52,476 bases of DNA from assembly GCA_002421005.1 (NCBI GenBank), contig DIJC01000024.1, positions 127,957 through 180,432 on the forward strand. The letters run 5' to 3'. Origin of the DNA: Enterobacteriaceae bacterium UBA5654. Its GTDB lineage: Bacteria; Pseudomonadota; Gammaproteobacteria; Enterobacterales; Enterobacteriaceae. Shown piece after piece: positions 8,080-16,414 of the stretch. Made by a program: the position numbers and the translations under genes. Position 1 is the first letter of the stretch. Every line of letters begins with the position of its first letter. Below the pieces are notes generated by a model. It ran no database searches, was not told the origin of the DNA, and saw only the letters and a list, made by a program, of their open reading frames with translations.

Positions 8080-9102
8080 ATGACAAAACCAACTATCAGA
8101 ACCCTTACCTTACTTATCACGCTTGGCCTTGCCTCCGCAGCGGCCGCCGTTCAGGCGGCGGATCGGATTGCTTTTATCCCTAAACTGGTCGGCGTCGGCT
8201 TTTTCACCAGCGGCGGTAACGGGGCGAAGGAGGCGGGCAAAGAGCTGGGCATTGACGTGACTTACGATGGCCCGACCGAGCCAAGCGTATCCGGCCAGGT
8301 ACAGCTGGTGAATAACTTCGTAAACCAGGGCTACAAGGCGATTATTGTTTCCGCCGTGTCGCCAGACGGGCTGTGTCCGGCGTTAAAACGCGCCATGCAG
8401 CGCGGCGTCAAAGTGCTGACGTGGGACTCAGATACCAAACCGGAATGCCGCTCTTATTACATCGATCAGGGAACGCCAAAACAGCTGGGCAGCCTGCTGG
8501 TGGATATGGCGTCCCGCCAGGTCAACAAAGATAAAGCGAAAGTCGCGTTCTTCTACTCCAGCCCTACCGTCACCGACCAGAACCAGTGGGTGCAGGAGGC
8601 AAAAGCGAAAATCGCCAAAGACCATCCGGGCTGGGAGATCGTCACCACCCAGTTTGGCTATAACGACGCCACTAAATCCCTGCAAACGGCAGAAGGGATT
8701 ATCAAAGCCTACAGCGATCTGGACGCCATTATCGCCCCCGACGCCAATGCGTTACCCGCCGCCGCGCAGGCCGCTGAAAACCTGAAACGCAACAATATCG
8801 CCATCGTGGGCTTCAGCACACCGAACGTCATGCGGCCTTATGTCCAGCGCGGGACGGTAAAAGAATTCGGCCTGTGGGACGTGGTGCAGCAAGGGAAAAT
8901 CGCCGTTCACGTCGCTGCTGCGCTGCTGAAAAACACGCCGATGAATATCGGCGACAAGCTGGATATTCCGGGCGTCGGCCAGGTGGAAGTTTCTCCTAAC
9001 AGCGTCCAGGGCTACAGCTATGAAGCGAAAGGCAACGGTATCGTGCTCCTGCCTGAGCGCGTGGTGTTTAACAAAGACAATATCGATAAATACGATTTTT
9101 GA
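8080..9102 (+). CDS. lsrB: Periplasmic AI-2 binding protein LsrB
   Basis: A 340-residue periplasmic substrate-binding protein that delivers AI-2 to LsrACD. A Sec signal peptide is visible (positive start, then a hydrophobic stretch, cleavage probably after VQA near residue 26). The mature protein opens with the LsrB-like DRIAFIPKLVGVGFF segment. Segments matching known ligand contacts include WDSDTKPECR and TDQNQW. A GGAG ribosome site precedes the ATG. It lies between lsrD and lsrF in the usual operon order. The E. coli protein is also about 340 residues. Confidence 0.95.
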   Translation: MTKPTIRTLTLLITLGLASAAAAVQAADRIAFIPKLVGVGFFTSGGNGAKEAGKELGIDVTYDGPTEPSVSGQVQLVNNFVNQGYKAIIVSAVSPDGLCPALKRAMQRGVKVLTWDSDTKPECRSYYIDQGTPKQLGSLLVDMASRQVNKDKAKVAFFYSSPTVTDQNQWVQEAKAKIAKDHPGWEIVTTQFGYNDATKSLQTAEGIIKAYSDLDAIIAPDANALPAAAQAAENLKRNNIAIVGFSTPNVMRPYVQRGTVKEFGLWDVVQQGKIAVHVAAALLKNTPMNIGDKLDIPGVGQVEVSPNSVQGYSYEAKGNGIVLLPERVVFNKDNIDKYDF

Positions 9103-9121
9103 TATCGCGACGGAGTAAATA

Positions 9122-9997
9122 ATGGCTGACTTAGATGACATCAAAGACGGTAAAGATTTTCATGCCGATAAACCGCAAACCAATACCCTGTTTACCTTAA
9201 AAGGCTGTGGCGCGCTGGACTGGGGAATGCAATCGCGGCTGTCGCGCATTTTTAATCCCCGCAGCGGTAGAACCGTCATGCTGGCGTTCGACCACGGTTA
9301 TTTTCAGGGGCCGACCACCGGGCTGGAGCGCATCGACATTAATATCGCGCCGCTCTTTGAACATACCGACGTCTTAATGTGTACCCGTGGAATATTACGC
9401 AGCGTGGTGCCGCCCGCGACCAATAAACCCGTGGTGTTACGCGCGTCAGGGGCGAATTCGATTTTAACCGAACTCAGTAATGAAGCCGTGGCCGTAGCGA
9501 TGGATGATGCGGTCAGGCTGAACAGCTGTGCCGTTGCCGCCCAGGTGTATGTGGGTTCTGAATATGAACACCAGTCGATTAAAAACATTATTCAGTTAAT
9601 CGATGCGGGCCTGCGTGTCGGAATGCCGACGATGGCCGTCACCGGTGTCGGCAAGGATATGGCCCGCGACCAGCGTTATTTCTCCCTGGCCACGCGCATT
9701 GCGGCGGAAATTGGCGCGCAAATTATCAAAACCTATTACGTCGATAAAGGCTTTGAGCGTATCGCGGCAGGCTGCCCGGTGCCGATTGTCATCGCCGGTG
9801 GCAAAAAACTGCCTGAGCGCGAGGCGCTGGAAATGTGCTATCAGGCCATCGATCAGGGTGCCAGCGGCGTGGATATGGGACGCAACATTTTCCAGTCGGA
9901 AGATCCGGTCGCCATGATCAAAGCCGTTCATGCCGTTGTCCATAACAACGAAACGGCGGAGCGGGCGTATGAACTGTTTTTGAGTGAGAAGGGCTGA
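9122..9997 (+). CDS. lsrF: Phospho-AI-2 thiolase LsrF
   Basis: A 291-residue DeoC/FbaB-type aldolase-fold enzyme. In E. coli LsrF transfers an acetyl group from the LsrG product 3-hydroxy-2,4-pentanedione-5-phosphate to CoA, ending the AI-2 signal. The catalytic lysine lies at position 203 (in AQIIKTYYVDKG), the same number as in E. coli. It follows lsrB by 19 bp with a CGGAG ribosome site. The barrel appears complete through the phosphate-binding GASGVDMGRNIFQ segment. Confidence 0.95.
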   Translation: MADLDDIKDGKDFHADKPQTNTLFTLKGCGALDWGMQSRLSRIFNPRSGRTVMLAFDHGYFQGPTTGLERIDINIAPLFEHTDVLMCTRGILRSVVPPATNKPVVLRASGANSILTELSNEAVAVAMDDAVRLNSCAVAAQVYVGSEYEHQSIKNIIQLIDAGLRVGMPTMAVTGVGKDMARDQRYFSLATRIAAEIGAQIIKTYYVDKGFERIAAGCPVPIVIAGGKKLPEREALEMCYQAIDQGASGVDMGRNIFQSEDPVAMIKAVHAVVHNNETAERAYELFLSEKG

Positions 9998-10029
9998 CGG
10001 CCCGGCGACAGCTAAACAGGAGGTGAATG

Positions 10030-10320
10030 ATGCATGTCACGCTGGTTGAAATTAACGTTCATGATGACAAAGTCGAACAATTTATCGACGTTTTTCGCCA
10101 AAATCATCTTGGCTCGGTGCAGGAGGCGGGCAACCTGCGCTTTGATGTGTTGCAGGACCCGGACGCCCCGACGCGGTTTTATATTTATGAAGCCTATGAA
10201 GATGAACAGGCCGTCGCCTTCCATAAAACGACGCCGCATTATAAAGCCTGCGTGGAACAACTGGAGCCTTTAATGAGCGGCCCGCGTAAGAAAACCGTCT
10301 TTAAAGGGCTGATGCCTTAA
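10030..10320 (+). CDS. lsrG: Phospho-AI-2 isomerase LsrG
   Basis: A 96-residue ABM-domain protein, the E. coli length. LsrG isomerises phospho-DPD to the 3-hydroxy-2,4-pentanedione-5-phosphate used by LsrF. Conserved segments are MHVTLVEINVH at the start and FHKTTPHYKAC near residues 63-73. Two ATG codons stand in a row at 10027 and 10030. I chose the second because AGGAGG (10018-10023) is then 6 bp away, whereas it would be only 3 bp from the first, and because E. coli LsrG starts there. Confidence 0.93.
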   Translation: MHVTLVEINVHDDKVEQFIDVFRQNHLGSVQEAGNLRFDVLQDPDAPTRFYIYEAYEDEQAVAFHKTTPHYKACVEQLEPLMSGPRKKTVFKGLMP

Positions 10321-10329
10321 GGAGCGGCG

Positions 10330-11067
10330 ATGAATAACGCGTTTGCCGGGCTGAGCCGCGAGGCGTGCGTGGCGCGGCTGAAGTCTTATCCGCTTAGCGT
10401 CGGCATTCTTGCCGGGCAGTGGCTCTCGCTTGAGCGCCATTTGCAGCAACTGGCGGCGCTGGATGTGCCGCTGCTGCATCTGGATCTGATGGACGGGCAG
10501 TTTTGCCCGCAGTTCACCGTAGGCCCGTGGGCGGTGGGGCAACTGCCGCAGACGTTTCTCAAAGACGTTCACCTGATGGTGGCAGATCAATGGGCGACGG
10601 CGCAGGCCTGTGTGAAGGCGGGCGCGCACTGCATCACTCTTCAGGCGGAAGGCGATATTCACCTGCACCACACGCTAAGCTGGCTGGGCGAGCAAAAGGT
10701 GGCGGTGACCGGCGGCGAAATGCCGGTCATTCGCGGCCTCAGCCTGTGCCCGGCAACGCCGCTGGAGGTGATTGTGCCCGTTGTTAATGAGGTGGAGGTG
10801 ATCCAACTGCTGGCGGTGAATCCGGGATACGGCAGTAAAGTCAGCCCGCAGGCATTACAGGCGCGGCTGGCGCAGCTCCTCGTGCTGCTGGGCGACAGGC
10901 GGGAGGGAAAAATAATTGCCGTTGATGGATCGCTGGCGCGTGAGCAGGTGCCGCCGCTGATTACGCGGGGGATCGACCGGGTGATTTCCGGCAGCGCTTT
11001 GTTCCGCGACGACAGCCTTGACGAAAACGTGCGTGGCTGGCTGGCGATGTTTACGGCGCTGCGCTGA
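10330..11067 (+). CDS. lsrE: Ribulose-phosphate 3-epimerase-like LsrE
   Basis: A 245-residue TIM-barrel epimerase at the end of the lsr operon, 9 bp after lsrG. E. coli lacks this gene in lsr, but Salmonella has it as lsrE. The four metal and catalytic positions of Rpe seem retained: His50 and Asp52 in LLHLDLMDG, a His in VHLMV, and an Asp in AVDGS. The phosphate-binding end (ISGSALF) is also present. It should therefore be an active epimerase on a ketose phosphate; the true substrate, possibly phospho-AI-2 or a degradation product, is not shown by sequence. Confidence 0.85.
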   Translation: MNNAFAGLSREACVARLKSYPLSVGILAGQWLSLERHLQQLAALDVPLLHLDLMDGQFCPQFTVGPWAVGQLPQTFLKDVHLMVADQWATAQACVKAGAHCITLQAEGDIHLHHTLSWLGEQKVAVTGGEMPVIRGLSLCPATPLEVIVPVVNEVEVIQLLAVNPGYGSKVSPQALQARLAQLLVLLGDRREGKIIAVDGSLAREQVPPLITRGIDRVISGSALFRDDSLDENVRGWLAMFTALR

Positions 11068-11087
11068 CAGACCTGCTAATTCTGGCG

Positions 11088-11116
11088 TTTACACCCGCCG
11101 CCTGTCTCCGTATGCT
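11088..11116 (+). promoter_or_regulatory. Sigma-70-like promoter for the permease gene
   Basis: TTTACA (11088-11093), a 17-bp spacer and TATGCT (11111-11116) match the -35 and -10 consensus well. It lies in the 76-bp gap between lsrE and the permease start, suggesting transcription of the permease independent of the lsr operon. Confidence 0.55.
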
Positions 11117-11143
11117 CGTTGAAAAAAACAACAGGAGACAGGC

Positions 11144-12448
11144 ATGTCGCTCTGGCTTACTCACCCTCTGTTCCTTCCTTCGCTGGTGGTTGGCGTCACG
11201 ATTTTGCTCTGGGCGACCTCGCTGCTGCCGGAATTCCTCACCGCGCTGCTCTTTTTTGCCGTGGCAATGATGGCGAAAATTGCCCCGCCGGAGGTGATCT
11301 TCGGCGGCTTTGCCTCGTCGGCGTTCTGGCTGGTATTCAGCGGATTTGTGCTTGGCGTGGCGATCCGTAAAACCGGGCTGGCGGACAGGGCGGCGCGGGC
11401 GCTGTCGGCGAAGCTCACCGACTCCTGGCTGCTGATGGTCGCAAGCGTGGTGCTGCTCAGCTATGCGCTGGCGTTTGTGATGCCGTCCAACATGGGACGC
11501 ATCGCGCTGCTGATGCCGATTGTGGCGGCGATGGCGGCGCGCGCCGGAATTCAGGACGGCACCCGCGCCTGGTACGGGCTGGCGCTGGCGGTTGGCTTCG
11601 GGACTTTTCAGCTTTCGGCCACCATCCTGCCCGCCAACGTGCCGAATCTGGTGATGAGCGGGGCGGCGGAGGGCGCATACGGCATCCATCTTAATTATGT
11701 CCCGTATCTGCTGCTGCACACGCCGGTGCTGGGCATTCTCAAGGGGCTGATCCTGATTGGCCTGATTTGCTGGCTGTTTCCCGGTACGCCGCAGCCGCCG
11801 CGCGAAACCACGCCGTCCACGTCGATGAGCCGCGAAGAAAAACGCCTCGCCTGGCTACTGGCGGTGGTGCTGATCATGTGGGTAACGGAAAGCTGGCACG
11901 GCGTCGGGCCTGCGTGGACCGGGCTGGCAGCGGCGTGCGTGACGCTCCTGCCGCGCATCGGTTTTATCAGTGGGGAAGAGTTCGCTTCCGGGGTAAATAT
12001 GCGCACCTGCCTGTACGTCGGCGGCATCCTCGGCCTGGCGCTGACCGTCACCGAAACCGGGATTGGCGGCGCGGTGGGAGATGCGCTGCTACACGTTATG
12101 CCGCTCGACCCCGATCGGCCTTTCACCAGCTTTCTGGCCCTGACCGGCATTACCACCGCGCTGAACTTTATTATGACCGCGAACGGCGTTCCGGCGCTGT
12201 ACACCACTCTGGCGCAGAGCTTTTCCGACGCCACGGGCTTCCCGCTGCTTAGCGTGATTATGATTCAGGTGGCAGGCTATTCGACGCCGCTTTTGCCGTA
12301 TCAGGCGTCGCCCATTGTGGTGGCGATGGCGCTGGGAAAAGTTCCGGCACGTTCAGGAATGCTGCTGTGTCTGGCGCTGGCGCTGGTCACTTATCTGCTG
12401 CTGGTGCCGCTGGATTATGCGTGGTTCAGGGTGCTGGGAAGATTGTAA
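11144..12448 (+). CDS. DASS/SLC13-type anion permease
   Basis: A 434-residue inner-membrane protein with about 11-12 hydrophobic segments. Paired motifs on the two halves, MPSNMGRIALLMPI (about 110-123) and a second helix pair with TANGVPAL (about 346-353), suggest the divalent anion:sodium symporter (DASS/SLC13) or a related arsenite-permease-fold carrier. An AACAGGAGAC ribosome site precedes the start. The substrate cannot be read from sequence. It lies between lsrE and convergent tpiA and has its own likely promoter, so a link with AI-2 catabolism is only positional. I do not recall this gene in the Salmonella lsr locus. Confidence 0.75.
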   Translation: MSLWLTHPLFLPSLVVGVTILLWATSLLPEFLTALLFFAVAMMAKIAPPEVIFGGFASSAFWLVFSGFVLGVAIRKTGLADRAARALSAKLTDSWLLMVASVVLLSYALAFVMPSNMGRIALLMPIVAAMAARAGIQDGTRAWYGLALAVGFGTFQLSATILPANVPNLVMSGAAEGAYGIHLNYVPYLLLHTPVLGILKGLILIGLICWLFPGTPQPPRETTPSTSMSREEKRLAWLLAVVLIMWVTESWHGVGPAWTGLAAACVTLLPRIGFISGEEFASGVNMRTCLYVGGILGLALTVTETGIGGAVGDALLHVMPLDPDRPFTSFLALTGITTALNFIMTANGVPALYTTLAQSFSDATGFPLLSVIMIQVAGYSTPLLPYQASPIVVAMALGKVPARSGMLLCLALALVTYLLLVPLDYAWFRVLGRL

Positions 12449-12461
12449 GGCGGGGGAATAT

Positions 12462-12482
12462 CCCCTCTCGCCAGGAGAGGGG
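12462..12482. terminator. Hairpin between convergent permease and tpiA
   Basis: CCCCTCTC (12462-12469) and GAGAGGGG (12475-12482) form a perfect 8-bp stem with a 5-base loop between two convergent stop codons. It has no clear T tract. Because it is symmetric it could serve both strands. It also resembles the palindromic repeat class at 55-353. Confidence 0.45.
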
Positions 12483-12492
12483 ACGACAGACA

Positions 12493-13260
12493 TTACGCCT
12501 GTTTAGCGGCTTCTGCTGCTTTCACGATGACCGCAAAGGCATCAGCTTTCAGTGAAGCACCGCCCACCAGCGCGCCGTCGATATCCGGCTGGGTGAACAG
12601 CTCTGCCGCGTTAGACGCGTTAACAGAACCGCCGTACTGAATGATCACCTGCTCAGCGACGTTGGCGTCGGCTTTAGCAATGTGGTCACGGATGAATTTG
12701 TGAACGGCCTGTGCCTGCGCCGGAGTGGCGGATTTGCCAGTACCGATTGCCCATACAGGTTCGTAGGCGATAACTGCGCCTTCGAATGCCGCTGCGCCCT
12801 GGGTTTTCAGAACGGCGTCAATCTGACGTGCGCAAACTTCTTCGGTTTTGCCCGCTTCGTTTTCTGCTTCGGTTTCACCGATACACAGAACCGGGATCAG
12901 ACCCTGTTCTTTCAGCACGGCGAATTTTTTAGCGATCAGCTCGTCGGATTCTTTATGGTAAGTACGACGTTCTGAGTGACCGATGATGATGTATTTTGCG
13001 CCGATATCTTTCAGCATTTCGGCAGAGGTTTCGCCAGTGAATGCGCCAGACAGGTTAAGATCAACGTTCTGCGCGCCCAGGTGAATGTGGCCACCCGCTG
13101 CGGCCTGTTTCGCCAGATCGAGGTACATTTCCGGCGGCGCGATGGCCACGCCGCAACCGGTCACGCCAGCCAGCTCTTTACGCAGGTTCGCTACCAGTTC
13201 GTTTACCATGTGGCGGCTGCCGTTCAGTTTCCAGTTACCCATCACAAGAGGATGTCGCAT
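12493..13260 (-). CDS. tpiA: Triosephosphate isomerase
   Basis: A 255-residue glycolytic enzyme interconverting dihydroxyacetone phosphate and glyceraldehyde-3-phosphate. Active-site residues are visible: Lys11 in NWKLNG, His in GHSERR, and Glu in AYEPVWAIGTG, followed by the phosphate-gripping GGSVNASN and GGASLKADAF loops. Length and sequence match the E. coli enzyme. It is monocistronic here, convergent with the permease and followed upstream by yiiQ on the same strand. AAATTAA-type spacing before the ATG is unremarkable. Confidence 0.97.
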   Translation of the reverse strand: MRHPLVMGNWKLNGSRHMVNELVANLRKELAGVTGCGVAIAPPEMYLDLAKQAAAGGHIHLGAQNVDLNLSGAFTGETSAEMLKDIGAKYIIIGHSERRTYHKESDELIAKKFAVLKEQGLIPVLCIGETEAENEAGKTEEVCARQIDAVLKTQGAAAFEGAVIAYEPVWAIGTGKSATPAQAQAVHKFIRDHIAKADANVAEQVIIQYGGSVNASNAAELFTQPDIDGALVGGASLKADAFAVIVKAAEAAKQA

Positions 13261-13367
13261 TTTAATTCTCCACGCTGTAAGCGAGTTAGGGAATATTGCC
13301 GCCCCTCAGGGCAGCATGGTCTGTGAGTCAGTATAGAGATTGATGACCCTAAAGGCTTTGCTTTTTA

Positions 13368-13964
13368 TCATTTATTGTCGCCTTCGTTGCCATCAGATAG
13401 CGCCAGCTTAATCGGTTCAACAGCGAAGGTCAGCCCCTTTTCGCCGTTGTCCGCCACCACATAGCGGATCGCGCCTTCGGTTTCAGCGTGATAGCGCTGA
13501 CCTTTCCCGGCGGCGAGCAGTTTTTGCAGCTTCTGCTGGCTTTGCGCTTTAGTCAGCGTGGGGATCAGCACGCGCAGCACCGCGCTCATGTAGCCGTGCG
13601 CTTTCGCTTTTGCCGCTTTTTGCCCCGGCCCCTGAATCGGCAGCCAGGTGATCTGCATGGATTTGATTTTCAGCGTGCCGCGTTCAAGCGCGGTCGAAGC
13701 GTACAGATTCTCGTTAATTTTGCTGGCGGCGCGGGTCAGATTGGCGCGATCCGGCATACCGGAAATAGAGCGAAACTCATTCAGCGGCAGGTCAGGGTTA
13801 TCGGCATTAAACCTCTCCCGGAACTGGCTGATGGTCTGATCGAACGTCGGGGAACCCGCCAGTAAATAAGGCGCGGTGACGCCGGACGTCTCTTCCGCCA
13901 GCACCGGAGCTCCAGCGGTAGCCACCGTCAGCAACAATAACATCAGCCTTCCCCAACTCTTCAT
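13368..13964 (-). CDS. yiiQ: DUF1454 periplasmic protein YiiQ
   Basis: A 198-residue protein with a Sec signal peptide (hydrophobic residues about 7-21, cleavage near VLAEE) and a soluble periplasmic domain of the DUF1454 family. It occupies the E. coli position between tpiA and yiiR. No catalytic motif is evident, and the function in the family is unknown to me. AAGGA precedes the ATG. It is divergent from yiiR, with 112 bp between the starts. Confidence 0.9.
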   Translation of the reverse strand: MKSWGRLMLLLLTVATAGAPVLAEETSGVTAPYLLAGSPTFDQTISQFRERFNADNPDLPLNEFRSISGMPDRANLTRAASKINENLYASTALERGTLKIKSMQITWLPIQGPGQKAAKAKAHGYMSAVLRVLIPTLTKAQSQQKLQKLLAAGKGQRYHAETEGAIRYVVADNGEKGLTFAVEPIKLALSDGNEGDNK

Positions 13965-14076
13965 TACGTTCGTCCTTTGCTAAATCTGCTCACGATTAAA
14001 GCGATAACCGCCGAACTTGTCAAAAACTGCCGACTTCAGGGTAAACTACGCGCAATAACATCATCAGGAAAAATGC

Positions 14077-14496
14077 ATGACCCTACAGCAGTGGTTATTT
14101 TCAATTAAAGGGCGGATTGGCCGCCGTGATTTCTGGATCTGGGTCGCCATCTGGCTGGTGGCGATGTTTTGTCTGTTTACGCTCGCGGGCAGTAATCTTA
14201 TCGACATGCAGATTGCCGCGTTTGCGCTGGTCTGTCTGCAATGGCCGACAGCGACCGTGGTGATCAAGCGCTTACACGATCGCGGTAAATCCGGTCTTTG
14301 GGCGCTGCTGCTGATTCTGGCGTGGATGCTGCTGGCGGGAAACTGGGCGATCCTGCCGGGGGTCTGGCAGTGGACGGTAGGGCGTTTTATTCCGACGCTC
14401 ATTATGGTGATGCTGTTGCTCGATCTGGGTGCGTTTATCGGCACCCAGGGCGAGAATAAATACGGCAAAGAGACGCAGGACGTGAAATTTCGCTGA
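14077..14496 (+). CDS. yiiR: DUF805 membrane protein YiiR
   Basis: A 139-residue inner-membrane protein of the DUF805 family with about four transmembrane helices. It opens with the family-typical segment LFSIKGRIGRRDFW and has a conserved KRLHDRGKSGLWAL loop around residues 63-76. The function is unknown. The stop codon abuts the fpr stop codon with no bases between the two convergent genes, so any termination must occur inside the opposite gene. An in-frame ATG does not lie further upstream; an out-of-frame ATG is at 14073. Confidence 0.88.
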   Translation: MTLQQWLFSIKGRIGRRDFWIWVAIWLVAMFCLFTLAGSNLIDMQIAAFALVCLQWPTATVVIKRLHDRGKSGLWALLLILAWMLLAGNWAILPGVWQWTVGRFIPTLIMVMLLLDLGAFIGTQGENKYGKETQDVKFR

Positions 14497-15243
14497 TCAC
14501 CAGTAGTGTTCAGCGGTCATATGGCCCGGACGACGGCGCAGGTGTTTGGTCATCTGCCGGGTATCTTTCAGCAACTGCTGGGTATCGCGCACCATCTGCG
14601 GATTACCGCACAGCATTACATGACTGGTTTCAGTGTTCATCGCAAGCCCGGTGGCCTCTTCCAGCGCGCCGCTCTCAATCAGCGCTGGCACGCGCCCGGT
14701 CAGTGAACCGGCGACTGTTTCGCGGCTGACCACCGTCTGAATACGCAGTTTCCCTTCGTAGCGTCTTTGCAGTTCCAGCATCAGCGGCAGATAGCTTAAA
14801 TCCGCCGCGTAGCGCACGGCATGAACCAGCACCAGATCCTCAAACCGTTCCAAATCTTTCCCTTCCTGAAGAATAGAAAGATACGGGCCAAGCGCCGTGC
14901 CCGTTGCCAGCATCCACAGCGTTTTGCAGTCGGGGACTTCTTCCAGAACAAAGAATCCAGCCGCCTCGCTAACGACCTGCACTTCGTCGCCCGGCTTCAG
15001 CGCCGCCAGACGCGGGCTGAGTTTTCCTTCCGGCACGGTGACAAGGTAAAACTCCAGATCCGGGCTGTGCGGGGCGTTTACATAGGAATAAGCACGCTGA
15101 ACGCGTTCGCCGTCAATTTCCATACCGAGCTTGGTAAACTGCCCGGCGGTAAAGGGTTGAACGGGGGCGTGAACGGTGAGGCTAAATAGCGCATCGGTCC
15201 AGTATTCTACTTTCGTGACTTTTCCTGTTACCCACTCCGCCAT
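14497..15243 (-). CDS. fpr: Ferredoxin/flavodoxin-NADP+ reductase
   Basis: A 248-residue FAD enzyme that passes electrons from NADPH to flavodoxin or ferredoxin. RAYSYVNAP (about 50-58) is the FAD-binding RxYS motif, ATGTALGPYLSIL is the NADPH pyrophosphate site, and the protein ends in the E. coli-like EHYW with its aromatic C terminus. GAGGAGG is well placed before the ATG. In E. coli fpr is a SoxRS target. I could not identify a convincing soxbox in the 95 bp upstream, which instead hold a stem-loop. Confidence 0.95.
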   Translation of the reverse strand: MAEWVTGKVTKVEYWTDALFSLTVHAPVQPFTAGQFTKLGMEIDGERVQRAYSYVNAPHSPDLEFYLVTVPEGKLSPRLAALKPGDEVQVVSEAAGFFVLEEVPDCKTLWMLATGTALGPYLSILQEGKDLERFEDLVLVHAVRYAADLSYLPLMLELQRRYEGKLRIQTVVSRETVAGSLTGRVPALIESGALEEATGLAMNTETSHVMLCGNPQMVRDTQQLLKDTRQMTKHLRRRPGHMTAEHYW

Positions 15244-15294
15244 GATCGCCTCCTCTGAAATTCGTTAGCTTATCTTCGTTGCTTGCCGTTAACA

Positions 15295-15318
15295 TTTCCA
15301 GCCCCTGCGGGCCGGAAA
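15295..15318 (-). terminator. Stem-loop between glpX and fpr
   Basis: TTTCCAGCC (15295-15303) pairs with GGCCGGAAA (15310-15318), a 9-bp stem with one G-U pair and a 6-base loop. No T tract follows on either strand, so it is more likely a processing or attenuation hairpin than a strong intrinsic terminator. Confidence 0.4.
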
Positions 15319-15338
15319 GCTCTTCAGGACAAATGATT

Positions 15339-16349
15339 TTAGAGAATATGCTGCTGAATGTCGGGATCTTTGCGGTCCAGATAGTGAATGGACTGAATGC
15401 GGCGGATGGTGCGCGATTTCCCGCGAACCAGCAGCGTTTCGGTGGTCGCGATATTGCCCTTGCGGCTGATCCCCTCCAGCAAATCGCCTTTGGTGATGCC
15501 GGTGGCGGAGAAAATCACGTTGTCGTTACGCGCCATATCATCCAGGCGCAGCACTTTCCCGGCTTCGATGCCCATCGCCTGGCAGCGGGACAACTCGCTT
15601 TCACCGATACGGCGGTTTTCTTCGCTGTCGCCTTTAACATGGTGACGCGCCAGCAGGCGTCCGTGCATATCGCCATCCAGCGCGCGGATCACCGCCGCTG
15701 AAACCACGCCTTCCGGCGCGCCGCCGATGCCGTACAGAACGTCAACTTCGCTGTCCGGCATACAGGTCAGAATTGAGGCCGCCACGTCACCGTCGGGGAT
15801 AGCAAATACCCGCACGCCGATCTGCTGCATTTCGGCGATAACCTCATCATGACGCGGCTTGGCGAGGATCGTCACCGTCAGCTCGCTGAGCGGTTTACCG
15901 AGCGCCGCCGCGATATTACGCAGGTTATCCGCCAGCGGCAGAGTAAGGTCGATGGCGCCTTTCGCGCCCGGCCCGACGATCAGCTTTTCCATGTACATAT
16001 CCGGCGCGTTCAGGAAACTGCCTTTGTCACCGACTGCCAGCACCGCCAGCGCGTTGGCCTGGCCCATGGCGGTCATGCGGGTTCCTTCAATAGGATCGAC
16101 CGCAATATCCACCGCGTCGCCCTGACCGGTGCCGACACGTTCCCCGATATAGAGCATCGGCGCTTCGTCGATTTCGCCTTCACCAATCACAATCGTACCG
16201 TCGATATTGACCTGGTTAAGCATAATACGCATGGCGTTGACCGCCGCGCCGTCGGCGGTGTTTTTATCGCCCCGGCCTAACCACTTATAGCCCGCCAGCG
16301 CCGCCGCTTCGGTCACGCGCGAAAATTCGATAGCCAGTTCTCGTCTCAT
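15339..16349 (-). CDS. glpX: Class II fructose-1,6-bisphosphatase GlpX
   Basis: A 336-residue enzyme matching E. coli GlpX in length, converting fructose-1,6-bisphosphate to fructose-6-phosphate. Metal and substrate motifs include VIGEGEIDEAPML (about 54-66) and DPIEGTRMTAMG (about 85-96). The start at 16349 (MRRELAIEF) is the E. coli start; an upstream ATG at 16391 would add 14 unrelated residues. The gene is normally third in glpFKX, but here glpK and glpF are absent and the stop codon of recG lies 65 bp upstream with no clear terminator between. Transcription might therefore come from the gmk-recG operon or from a promoter inside recG. Confidence 0.95.
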   Translation of the reverse strand: MRRELAIEFSRVTEAAALAGYKWLGRGDKNTADGAAVNAMRIMLNQVNIDGTIVIGEGEIDEAPMLYIGERVGTGQGDAVDIAVDPIEGTRMTAMGQANALAVLAVGDKGSFLNAPDMYMEKLIVGPGAKGAIDLTLPLADNLRNIAAALGKPLSELTVTILAKPRHDEVIAEMQQIGVRVFAIPDGDVAASILTCMPDSEVDVLYGIGGAPEGVVSAAVIRALDGDMHGRLLARHHVKGDSEENRRIGESELSRCQAMGIEAGKVLRLDDMARNDNVIFSATGITKGDLLEGISRKGNIATTETLLVRGKSRTIRRIQSIHYLDRKDPDIQQHIL

Positions 16350-16414
16350 AACAAACTCGTTCAGGAGGAAAAATTGCGCGAAGTTTAGCACAACCTTGTA
16401 GCGGGAAGGGTTAT
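16350..16414. other. recG|glpX junction
   Basis: A 65-bp interval joining two blocks that are far apart in E. coli (spoT-recG near 82 min, glpX-fpr near 89 min). It contains no repeat, insertion-sequence end or tRNA that I can see. Both flanking genes are complete. Either a chromosome rearrangement fixed in this lineage or an assembly misjoin is possible. Confidence 0.7.

Noticed and set aside
15244..15294. SoxS/MarA box upstream of fpr
   Set aside because: Expected from E. coli, but no convincing match to the degenerate consensus could be found by eye.
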